64,000 nucleotides of DNA from Streptomyces justiciae (GTDB lineage: Bacteria; Actinomycetota; Actinomycetes; Streptomycetales; Streptomycetaceae): contig NZ_JADDXU010000006.1 in assembly GCF_015163075.1 (NCBI RefSeq), positions 461,499-525,498 on the forward strand, in the 5' to 3' direction. Position numbers and translations under genes: made by a program. Positions 57,024-64,000 of this stretch are shown one piece after another; the stretch's first letter is position 1; every line of letters begins with the position of its first letter. Below the pieces are notes generated by a model. The model worked only from the letters and a program-made list of their open reading frames with translations, did no database searches and had not been told where the DNA came from.

Positions 57024-57263
57024 ATGAACATCGCCAAGAAGGCCGCCGTGGCCCTCACCGTCGCCGGTATCGCCACGGGTGCCGCCGCCGGTGCCGCTGT
57101 CGCCGACGCGGGTGCCGACGGCGCGGCCGTGAAGTCGCCGGGCGTCGGCTCGGGCAACCTCGTCCAGGTCCCGGTCCACGTCCCCGTCAACGTCGTCGGC
57201 AACACGGTCAACGGCATCGCCGGCCTGAACCCCGCCTTCGGCAACACCGGCGCGAACGACTGA
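57024..57263 (+). CDS. Second short chaplin without cysteines
   Basis: A 79-residue paralogue of the preceding chaplin. The signal (NIAKKAAVALTVAGIATGAAAGAAVA) is followed by GADGAAVKSPGVGSGNLVQVPVHVPVNVVGNTVNGIAGLNPAFGNTG, the chaplin core. It also lacks cysteine. AGGAGG is 10 bases before the ATG. It lies 189 bases downstream of the first, with its own terminator before and after, so transcribed on its own. Most streptomycete chaplins have Cys pairs, so a tandem Cys-less pair is worth noting. Confidence 0.9.
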   Translation: MNIAKKAAVALTVAGIATGAAAGAAVADAGADGAAVKSPGVGSGNLVQVPVHVPVNVVGNTVNGIAGLNPAFGNTGAND

Positions 57264-57282
57264 CGTCGGGTCTGAGCCGGTC

Positions 57283-57316
57283 GGGCCTCTCAAGTCAAGG
57301 GCGACTTGAGAGGCCC
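57283..57316 (+). terminator. Hairpin terminator after the second chaplin gene
   Basis: A perfect 14-bp stem (57283-57296 with 57303-57316), loop AAGGGC, 20 bases beyond the stop. Confidence 0.8.
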
Positions 57317-57343
57317 TTGGTCTGTGTGACGTACGGTTCTTCG

Positions 57344-57480
57344 GCTGCGGGTGAGTGGGGGCTGGTCGCGCAGTTCCCCGCGCCCCTTAGGTGGGTCCAC
57401 TCGCCGTAGCTGCGGGCAGTCGTGCCGCTGGGGCGGCACGGGTGGGCGCAGCGGCACCCCGCCAACGCGGGCGAGTGAAA
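57344..57480. repeat. Streptomyces intergenic repeat with core AGGGGCGCGGGG, copy 3 (inverted)
   Basis: GGGGGCTGGTCGCGCAGTTC and CCCGCGCCCCTT at 57358-57388 are the reverse complement of the element at 7084. A second half with GTGCCGCTGGGGCGGCAC and GCGCAGCGGCACC follows. Convergent genes flank it. Confidence 0.6.
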
Positions 57481-57507
57481 CCCCGCCCACTTCAGCCACA
57501 GCCCCGC

Positions 57508-58296
57508 TCAGCGCACCCCCCGCTCCAGCTCCTCCACATACGCGTTGTACGCCGCGACCTGCGCCCGCCGAGCCACCCGCTCCACCGGCCGCAGCGCAGC
57601 GGAACGTGCCGCCATCTCGCCGGCCGTCACCGCACCCCCGTGCCCGTTCTCATACGCCACGGAGATCAACAACCCCACCCGCTGCGCAAGCTCCAGCACC
57701 CGCACCGCCCGCGGCGGATACCCCGGCGCCAACACCTCCCGCCCCCGCTCGGCCCGCGCCCGGTACGCATCGATCGCCGCCTCCGCCACCGGCCCCGACC
57801 CGGCCACATCCAGCCGCGTCAACACCTCGGTCGCCTCCCGAAGGGCCTCCGCCAGCTCCCGCTCCGCCTCACCCAGCGACGGCACATCGGCGGGCGAAGC
57901 CTCCCGCACCGGCAGCACATGCCACACGACCTCGACATGCACATCGCCGTCAGGCCCGGCCTCGTACACCTCCGGCACCAACCCGAGCGCGGCCCCGTGA
58001 CAGATCACCGCCTCCTCGGCCTCCAACGCCCGCGCGTTGAACTCCGGCGGTCCACTCAGCCCCAGCGGATGCCCCGACGCCGGCAGCGCCACCCGCAACC
58101 CGGTCACCCCGAGCGCCCGCAACCGCCCCAACGCCAGCGTCAGCCCGACCGGCCCCGACTCACCGGGCAGCCCCTCCACCCGGTGCACCGCGTCGTCCCC
58201 GACAGCGGCGAGCACGGCGTCGTCAGGTGACACAAGTCCGGCCAAAAGGGCGTTTCCCCAAGCGGCAAGGCGTCCAGAGCGAGGTTCCGAGAGCAT
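57508..58296 (-). CDS. Hypothetical protein, 262 aa
   Basis: Sequence MLSEPRSGRLAAWGNALLAGLVSPDDAVLAAVGDDAVHRVEGLPGESGPVGLTLAL shows an alpha/beta pattern without a signal peptide or membrane segment. The C-terminal half is helical with Glu/Arg/Ala-rich stretches (EAERELAEALREATEVLTRL, YVEELERGVR). I recognise no family; from memory it is conserved beside chpE in streptomycetes. Start ATG 58296. Its neighbour is a divergent ABC ATPase gene, 139 bases away. Confidence 0.7.
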   Translation of the reverse strand: MLSEPRSGRLAAWGNALLAGLVSPDDAVLAAVGDDAVHRVEGLPGESGPVGLTLALGRLRALGVTGLRVALPASGHPLGLSGPPEFNARALEAEEAVICHGAALGLVPEVYEAGPDGDVHVEVVWHVLPVREASPADVPSLGEAERELAEALREATEVLTRLDVAGSGPVAEAAIDAYRARAERGREVLAPGYPPRAVRVLELAQRVGLLISVAYENGHGGAVTAGEMAARSAALRPVERVARRAQVAAYNAYVEELERGVR

Positions 58297-58435
58297 GCCC
58301 CCACCCTAAGGACCGGACCGATGGAATGGACCGCCCGACCGGTGGCGTAGATTTCCTTGAGGACTGCGCCCACCGCGCGCACGCCACAGCCGAGACGCCG
58401 AGACCGGTCACACTGCAAGGGGAGACAACGCGCTC

Positions 58436-59233
<798 letters not shown>

Positions 59234-59282
59234 CGCCCTCGCGCCCTGTCCGCGGCACGACCCGCGGTCCTACCATGACCAT

Positions 59283-59714
59283 GTGAACGACATCGACGCA
59301 TGGGTGTGGTGGCTCATCGGCGCGGCCGCGCTCGGAATCCCCCTCGTGGTGACGGCGATGCCGGAGTTCGGCATGCTCGCGGTGGGCGCCGTCGCCGGCG
59401 CGATCCTCGCAGGTCTGGGCTTCGGCGTCGTCGTGCAGGTGCTCGCTTTCGTCGTCGTCTCGGTCGCCCTCATCGGCGTCGTACGGCCCATCGCCGCCCG
59501 GCACAGCGCGCAACGACCCCAACTCGTCTCCGGCGTGGAGGCGTTGAAGGGCAAACAGGCGGTCGTACTGGAACGCGTGGACGGCTCCGGCGGCCGGATC
59601 AAGCTGGCCGGAGAGGTCTGGTCGGCCCGCGCTCTCGACGCCGGCCGCGCCTACGAAGTAGGACAAGAAGTGGACGTCGTGGAGATCGAGGGAGCGACCG
59701 CGATCGTCATCTGA
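59283..59714 (+). CDS. NfeD family protein
   Basis: A 143-residue protein: hydrophobic segments at about residues 9-25, 30-48 and 50-68, then a short OB-fold C-terminal domain (ALKGKQAVVLERVDGSGGRIKLAGEVWSARALDAG, VGQEVDVVEIEGATAIVI). NfeD proteins are encoded next to SPFH/stomatin proteins and serve in membrane microdomains. GTG 59283, 49 bases after the ABC gene. The SPFH partner follows 132 bases later. Confidence 0.9.
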   Translation: MNDIDAWVWWLIGAAALGIPLVVTAMPEFGMLAVGAVAGAILAGLGFGVVVQVLAFVVVSVALIGVVRPIAARHSAQRPQLVSGVEALKGKQAVVLERVDGSGGRIKLAGEVWSARALDAGRAYEVGQEVDVVEIEGATAIVI

Positions 59715-59780
59715 CCTCGTACGACTCAACTGAACCGAACAGCCCCCGAGTTGCTCGACGGTCTGTCAGACTCGACCAGC

Positions 59781-59807
59781 AAGATCTTCAACAACCATAA
59801 GATCTTC
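59781..59807. promoter_or_regulatory. Twin AAGATCTT palindromes before the SPFH gene
   Basis: Two copies of the 8-bp palindrome AAGATCTT (59781-59788, 59799-59806) lie 18 bases apart in the leader of the SPFH gene. A third copy stands upstream of the copD-like gene at about 24552. Such AT-rich palindromes are rare here, so they may be operators. Confidence 0.35.
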
Positions 59808-59846
59808 CGAAAGCGCCGAGGCGGAGAAGGGTACGGGGAAGCGACG

Positions 59847-60797
59847 ATGGAACCGGTCATCATCGTCTTGATCATCCTGGTGGTGTTGGTCTTCATCGCC
59901 CTGATCAAGACCATCCAAGTCATCCCACAGGCCAGCGCCGCCATCGTCGAGCGCTTCGGCCGTTACACGCGGACACTCAATGCGGGCCTCAACATCGTCG
60001 TCCCGTTCATCGACACCATCCGCAACCGCATCGACCTGCGTGAACAGGTCGTCCCGTTCCCGCCCCAGCCGGTGATCACCCAGGACAACCTGGTCGTGAA
60101 CATCGACACGGTCATCTACTACCAGGTGACGGACGCGCGGGCCGCCACCTACGAAGTCGCCAGCTACATCCAGGCAATTGAGCAGCTGACGGTCACCACG
60201 CTCCGCAACATCATCGGCGGCATGGACCTGGAGCGGACCCTGACCTCCCGCGAGGAGATCAACGCGGCCCTGCGGGGCGTCCTCGACGAGGCGACGGGCA
60301 AGTGGGGCATCCGCGTAAACCGCGTGGAACTCAAGGCGATTGAGCCGCCCACCTCCATCCAGGACTCGATGGAGAAGCAGATGCGCGCCGACCGCGACAA
60401 GCGCGCCGCGATCCTCACGGCGGAAGGTACGCGCCAGGCCGCCATCCTCACCGCCGAGGGTGAGAAGCAGTCCCAGATCCTGCGCGCCGAGGGTGAAGCC
60501 AAGGCCGCGGCCCTGCGCGCAGAAGGCGAGGCCCAGGCCGTCCGTACGGTCTTCGAGGCGATCCACGCCGGCGACCCCGACCAGAAGCTGCTCTCGTACC
60601 AGTACCTCCAGATGCTCCCGAAGATCGCCGAAGGCGACGCCAACAAGCTCTGGATCGTCCCCAGCGAGATCGGCGACGCCCTCAAGGGCCTGTCCGGCGC
60701 CATGGGCAACTTCGGCCCCCTGGGCGGCGGTTCGGGAGGCGGCGGCTCAACGGGCAACGGTGGCGCGGAACGCAGGGAAAAGCCGCCGATCGACTGA
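59847..60797 (+). CDS. SPFH/band 7 (QmcA-like) protein
   Basis: A 316-residue protein: N-terminal membrane segment (PVIIVLIILVVLVFIALIKTI), then the SPFH core with IVERFGRYTRTLNAGLNIVVPFIDTIRNRIDLREQVVPF, VDTVIYYQVTDARAA-type strands, and a coiled coil of repeated EGE/AEGE units (AAILTAEGTRQAAILTAEGEKQSQILRAEGEAK). The C-terminal tail is Gly-rich. Paired with NfeD in classic fashion, it likely forms oligomeric rings that organise membrane domains or protect proteases. ATG 59847 with GGGGAA upstream. Confidence 0.92.
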   Translation: MEPVIIVLIILVVLVFIALIKTIQVIPQASAAIVERFGRYTRTLNAGLNIVVPFIDTIRNRIDLREQVVPFPPQPVITQDNLVVNIDTVIYYQVTDARAATYEVASYIQAIEQLTVTTLRNIIGGMDLERTLTSREEINAALRGVLDEATGKWGIRVNRVELKAIEPPTSIQDSMEKQMRADRDKRAAILTAEGTRQAAILTAEGEKQSQILRAEGEAKAAALRAEGEAQAVRTVFEAIHAGDPDQKLLSYQYLQMLPKIAEGDANKLWIVPSEIGDALKGLSGAMGNFGPLGGGSGGGGSTGNGGAERREKPPID

Positions 60798-60814
60798 GAC
60801 CGGGAAACGACGAC

Positions 60815-60845
60815 GGGGCTCGCCTTCTTGAGGAAGGCGAGCCCC
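60815..60845. terminator. Terminator between the SPFH and HNH genes
   Basis: A perfect 13-bp stem (60815-60827 with 60833-60845), loop TTGAG, between convergent genes. Confidence 0.8.
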
Positions 60846-60868
60846 AAAGTCTTTGGTGGGCAACGGCG

Positions 60869-61375
60869 TTACGCGGCCTCCACCGCCAACCAGTCCGGCA
60901 GCGCCTGGAAGTCGTCGGCCCCCAGCGACAGCAACATCGCATCGGCCGGCGTCGGCTCGAACGGCTGCCTCAGCAACGGCATCCCGGCCTGCTCCGGAGT
61001 CCGGTCCGCCTTACGGTGGTTGTCCTCCGCGCACGAGGCCACCGTGTTCAACCACGAGTCCTGGCCACCCTGCGCCCTCGGCACCACGTGGTCCACGGTC
61101 GTCGCCCTGCGCCCGCAGTACGCGCACCGGTGCCGGTCCCTGATCAGCACACCCCGCCTCGACCACGGAGCTTGTCTTCGGAACGGCACCCTCACGTACC
61201 TGCACAGGCGGATCACCCGGGGCGCCGGTATGTCCACCGCGGCTCCGCGCATCCGCAGTTCGGGGTGAGACTGCTCGACAACGGCCTTGTCCTGAAGCAC
61301 CAGAACGACGGCTCGGTTCAACGTCACCGTCGACAGCGGCTCGAAGCTCGCGTTCAGTACCAGCGTGTCCCGCAT
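60869..61375 (-). CDS. HNH endonuclease
   Basis: A 168-residue protein starting MRDTLVLNASFEPLSTVTLNRAVVLVLQDKAVVE, the usual HNH-family opening. The nuclease core is RHRCAYCGRRATTVDHVVPRAQGGQDSWLNTVASCAEDNHRKADR with the CxxC, DH and N/H residues. It is a stand-alone HNH protein conserved in actinomycetes; role in DNA processing is inferred. AGGAGG stands before the ATG; a GTG at 61399 is an alternative. No phage or intron neighbours. Confidence 0.9.
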   Translation of the reverse strand: MRDTLVLNASFEPLSTVTLNRAVVLVLQDKAVVEQSHPELRMRGAAVDIPAPRVIRLCRYVRVPFRRQAPWSRRGVLIRDRHRCAYCGRRATTVDHVVPRAQGGQDSWLNTVASCAEDNHRKADRTPEQAGMPLLRQPFEPTPADAMLLSLGADDFQALPDWLAVEAA

Positions 61376-61468
61376 GACCAGCCCACCTCCTGCGCTCACC
61401 CGCCCACCTCCTTGGCGGGCTGGGATCAACTCTGGCCGGGCACGCCGAGATGGACAACGAAATAAAAG

Positions 61469-61506
61469 TGCCCGCCCCTGATCACTTCCAAGACCAGGGG
61501 CGGGCA
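61469..61506 (-). terminator. Intrinsic terminator after the YbhB-family gene
   Basis: TGCCCGCCCCTG (61469-61480) pairs with CAGGGGCGGGCA (61495-61506) over 12 bp. On the minus strand the stem is followed by CTTTTATTTC, a T-rich tail, 26 bases beyond the stop at 61532. Confidence 0.85.
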
Positions 61507-61531
61507 AACGTTCCATGAACGCTCGGATCGC

Positions 61532-62071
61532 TCAGCTCTGTTCGGGGTTCTCGAACTCACCGATCAACTGGGCACGCCCGAGCGTGTGGAACCGCAGATT
61601 GAAGCCGACGACGGCGGGAGAGGCATCGGCATCCGGACCGAGCTTCTCCTGGTCCACCGCGTACACCGTGAAGACGTACCGGTGCGGACCGTCCCCGGGC
61701 GGCGGCGCGGCACCACCGAAGTCCTTGCTGCCGTAGTCGTTGCGCGCGTGCACGGCACCTTCGGGCAGCCCCTCGAACTTGCCGCTGCCCGCACCCACCG
61801 GCAGCTCGGTCACCGAGGCGGGGATGTCGAACACGACCCAGTGCCAGAACCCACTGCCCGTGGGGGCGTCGGGGTCGTAGCAGGTCACGGCGAAGCTCTT
61901 GGTCTCGGGCGGAAAGCCCTCCCACCGCAGCTGCGGCGAGGTGTTGCCGGCCGCGTAGACCTGAGCGTCCTTGAGCGTCGCCCCTTCCTCGATGTCCTCG
62001 CTCGTCACCGTGAACGACGGGACGGGCGGGTGGAAGTCATGGGGGAGAGGCCGCCGCTTGAGCTCGGACAC
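61532..62071 (-). CDS. YbhB/YbcL family Raf-kinase-inhibitor-like protein (PEBP)
   Basis: A 179-residue soluble protein. TSPQLRWEGFPPETKSFAVTCYDPDAPTGSGFWHWVVFDIPASVTELP is the PEBP core with the DPDAP and HW motifs, and GSKDFGGAAPPPGDGPHRYVFTVYAVD closes the ligand pocket. Bacterial members bind small anionic groups; the role is unclear. GTG 62071 follows AGGAGG at 8-base spacing, better than upstream in-frame options. Confidence 0.92.
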   Translation of the reverse strand: MSELKRRPLPHDFHPPVPSFTVTSEDIEEGATLKDAQVYAAGNTSPQLRWEGFPPETKSFAVTCYDPDAPTGSGFWHWVVFDIPASVTELPVGAGSGKFEGLPEGAVHARNDYGSKDFGGAAPPPGDGPHRYVFTVYAVDQEKLGPDADASPAVVGFNLRFHTLGRAQLIGEFENPEQS

Positions 62072-62115
62072 CTCGGTACCTCCTGATCGATTGCCGGAAA
62101 TCAGCAATCCCGAGC

Positions 62116-62898
62116 CTAGAACCAGTTGCGCTTGCTGCCGACCTCGGACAGCCACTGGTTGAGGTAAGCCGCCCAGTCGGTGCCCTGGTAGTCGTTGAGC
62201 CCCACCTGGAAGGACCGGAAGGTGTCACTGCCCTCGCTGAACAGCCCCGGCTTCTTGTCCATCTCCAGGACGACGTCCATGGCGCTCTGATCGGCCACGA
62301 AGCTCAGCTCGACCTGGTTCAGACCCCGGTACTGCTGCGGCGGGAAGAACTCGATCTCCTGGTAGAACGGCAGCTTCTGCCGCGTACCCCGGATGTGACC
62401 GCGCTCCATGTCCGCGTTCTTGAAGCGGAAGCCCAGCTGGATGAAGGCGTCGAGGATCGCCTTCTGCGCCGGCAGCGGGTGCACGTTGATCGGGTCCAGG
62501 TCACCGGAGTCCACGGCACGCGCGATCGCCAGCTCGGTCGTCACACCGATGCTCATCCCGCGCAGCGCCTGACCGTCGATCATCGTGATCGGCGTCTCCC
62601 ACGGGATCTCGAGCCCGAACGGCACCGCGTGCACGGCCCCGGCCTGGAGCTCGAAGGCACCACCGAGCCGCACCTTGGTGAACTCGATGTTCTGCTTGTA
62701 CTCCTCGTCGCCGCTCTCGACCTCGACCTTGGCCTGGAGCCCGACCGACAGCCCCTCGATCTCCTGGTTCACGGACCCGCCCTGGATCCGCACCTCACCC
62801 TGGACGACACCACCCGGCACGACGTTGACCTCGGTCAGCACCGTCTCGACCGAAGCCCCGCCGGCACCCAGGCTCGCGAGCAGCTTCTTGAACGCCAT
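62116..62898 (-). CDS. SpoOM family sporulation protein
   Basis: A 260-residue protein starting MAFKKLLASLGAGGASVETVLTEVNVVPGGVVQGEVRIQGGSVNQEIEGLSVGLQAKVEVE, the SpoOM arrestin-like beta fold. GFRFKNADMERGHIRGTRQKLPFYQEIEFFPPQ and the aromatic C-terminus (LNQWLSEVGSKRNWF) match the family. In Bacillus it affects sporulation control; in streptomycetes its role is little known. GGGAG lies upstream. Its gene is minus-strand, divergent from the glycosylase gene. Confidence 0.92.
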   Translation of the reverse strand: MAFKKLLASLGAGGASVETVLTEVNVVPGGVVQGEVRIQGGSVNQEIEGLSVGLQAKVEVESGDEEYKQNIEFTKVRLGGAFELQAGAVHAVPFGLEIPWETPITMIDGQALRGMSIGVTTELAIARAVDSGDLDPINVHPLPAQKAILDAFIQLGFRFKNADMERGHIRGTRQKLPFYQEIEFFPPQQYRGLNQVELSFVADQSAMDVVLEMDKKPGLFSEGSDTFRSFQVGLNDYQGTDWAAYLNQWLSEVGSKRNWF

Positions 62899-63066
62899 GA
62901 CTCTCCCTATACGTCGTCCTGCTTCGCGCGCGTCCCACGCGCGCGTAGATCCTCGATCCCTACAAACGCGATCCGACCGCGGCCGGTTCCGCGCCCTCAC
63001 CCTTGCAAGGCGAACGCCCCGTGACCACCCCGTCGCCGCCACCCGTCTGCACTACCCTCGGACGGC

Positions 63067-63708
63067 ATGATCGCGACCCCCGACCGTACGCCCCTCCCAC
63101 GCGAGTTCTTCGACCGACCCGTACTGGAGGTCGCCCCCGACCTCCTCGGCCGCATCCTCGTACGCACCACCCCGGACGGTCCGATCGCCCTGCGCCTCAC
63201 GGAGGTCGAGGCATACGACGGCCAGAACGACCCCGGCTCCCACGCCTATCGCGGCCGCACGGCCCGCAACGGCGTGATGTTCGGTCCGCCCGGTCACGTG
63301 TACGTCTACTTCACCTACGGCATGTGGTTCTGCATGAACCTGGTGTGCGGTCCGGACGGCAGGGCGAGCGCGGTCCTGCTCCGCGCCGGCGAGGTGATCG
63401 AAGGCGCCGAGCTCGCACGTAAACGTCGACTCTCGGCCCGAAATGACAAGGAACTGGCCAAAGGGCCCGCACGCCTGGCCACCGCCCTGGGCGTGGACCG
63501 CTCCCTCGACGGCACGGACGCGTGCACCTCCGCCGACACCCCCCTGAGGGTCCTGACCGGCACTCCGGTCCCCTCCGACCAGGTACGCAACGGCCCACGC
63601 ACCGGAGTCTCGGGCGGCGGGGGCGTCCACCCCTGGCGCTACTGGGTCGCCAACGACCCGACGGTGAGCCCTTATCGGGCCCATACGCCGAGGCGTCGGT
63701 CAAGTTGA
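63067..63708 (+). CDS. DNA-3-methyladenine glycosylase (AAG/Mpg family)
   Basis: A 213-residue DNA glycosylase. RLTEVEAYDGQNDPGSHAYRGRTARNGVMFGPPGHVYVYFTYGMWFCMNLV holds the conserved blocks, with Glu (EVEAY) as the catalytic base and the Tyr that intercalates DNA. RAGEVIEG and LAKGPARLATALG are further family segments. It removes alkylated and deaminated purines. ATG 63067. The -35 box of the rRNA promoter overlaps the TGA stop. Confidence 0.92.
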   Translation: MIATPDRTPLPREFFDRPVLEVAPDLLGRILVRTTPDGPIALRLTEVEAYDGQNDPGSHAYRGRTARNGVMFGPPGHVYVYFTYGMWFCMNLVCGPDGRASAVLLRAGEVIEGAELARKRRLSARNDKELAKGPARLATALGVDRSLDGTDACTSADTPLRVLTGTPVPSDQVRNGPRTGVSGGGGVHPWRYWVANDPTVSPYRAHTPRRRSS

Positions 63709-63733
63709 CGCGCCCTTGCGAGGTGCGTAATGT
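63705..63733 (+). promoter_or_regulatory. rRNA operon promoter P1 (candidate)
   Basis: TTGACG (63705-63710) and TAATGT (63728-63733) are spaced exactly 17 bases, an excellent sigma-HrdB pattern. It lies at the end of the glycosylase gene, whose stop codon overlaps the -35 box. Confidence 0.75.
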
Positions 63734-64000
63734 AGCCCGAGCCGCTTGAACCGGGTACGGCGATCGCCTGCAGCCGGAAGCGGCCAAACCACTACCTACG
63801 ACATCCTCTCAGCGAGGGTGAATTCGACGTGCCCGCATGCTCGAATTCGAACTCTCTGAACTCGATTATGAGTTGGCGAGAGGATGGGCTAACGTAGTGA
63901 ATGTCGAAAGGCCGACAGGCGAAAGCCAGAAGCCTCCGGCAAATCCCGCCGACAGGGAATCGGACGCCGAAAGGATCTGATAGAGTCGGAAACGCAAGAT
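63734..64000 (+). promoter_or_regulatory. Leader and further promoters of an rRNA operon (16S gene lies beyond the window)
   Basis: This gene-free tail has the look of the upstream region of a Streptomyces rrn operon: TAACGT at 63890-63895 and TAGAGT at 63981-63986 as -10 boxes, GATCTGATAGAGTCGGAAAC near the end (a conserved rrn leader block in the genus), and purine-rich segments (GCCGAAAGGATC, GCGAAAGCCAG). By gene order, rrnD of S. coelicolor lies beside these genes, which supports the call. The 16S gene itself is not visible. Confidence 0.75.

Noticed and set aside
63734..64000. tRNA or small ORF in the terminal gene-free region
   Set aside because: No cloverleaf or coding frame with a ribosome site was found. 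The sequence fits an rRNA leader.

Overview
The window is a 64 kb piece of a linear-type actinomycete chromosome, almost certainly Streptomyces. The reasons are the very high G+C content, the many GTG and TTG starts, two chaplin genes, a streptophobe-family membrane protein, a DUF485/acetate-symporter pair, FabG-FabI, and terminators built from long GC hairpins. From memory, the gene order from the 3-methyladenine glycosylase through chpE, serB, fabI/fabG, tyrS, moaA and the twin subtilisins resembles the S. coelicolor core near rrnD, read in the opposite direction. The sequence ends inside what looks like an rRNA operon leader.

Layout, left part (1-23.5 kb): the end of a zinc metallopeptidase gene, an ABC-F ribosome-protection-type ATPase, a small HTH protein and a crotonase. 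Next comes an Asp23/AmaP envelope-stress operon (4.8-7.1 kb) with a divergent partner. A minus-strand block follows: GH15 glucanase/trehalase plus SDR, SURF1, a zinc-ribbon protein, a BRCT-tailed DnaQ-like exonuclease and a large protein with a RING finger. At 15.2-20.1 kb a TetR regulator is divergent from a four-gene catabolic operon (acetoacetate decarboxylase family, SDR, two amidohydrolases), with a perfect palindrome between them. VIT, sterol desaturase, lysoplasmalogenase and alcohol dehydrogenase genes follow.

Middle part (23.5-45.8 kb): CopD, a frameshifted CaiB/BaiF CoA transferase, twin secreted subtilisins, DUF485 plus acetate symporter, moaA, DUF3099, GlsB, tyrS, the TldD/TldE pair, fabG-fabI, a GntR regulator divergent from an MFS exporter, a SixA phosphatase and serB.

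Right part (45.8-64 kb): a streptophobe protein with an extreme Gly-rich repeat tail, an FHA-FHA-ABC exporter of the Rv1747 type, an SLT lytic transglycosylase with a structured 5' leader, a QueA-family enzyme with an SDR, a GAF-kinase/LuxR-regulator pair preceded by two repeated boxes, two cysteine-less short chaplins, an orphan ABC ATPase, NfeD plus SPFH, an HNH nuclease, a YbhB protein, SpoOM, and Aag glycosylase followed by the rrn promoter region.

No prophage, transposase, CRISPR array or biosynthetic cluster was seen. This is conserved core with local novelty: several short tandem-repeat arrays, two of which start at stop codons, candidate operators, a candidate leader RNA and one apparently broken gene. 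Gene identities rest on reading protein motifs by eye. No database search was run.
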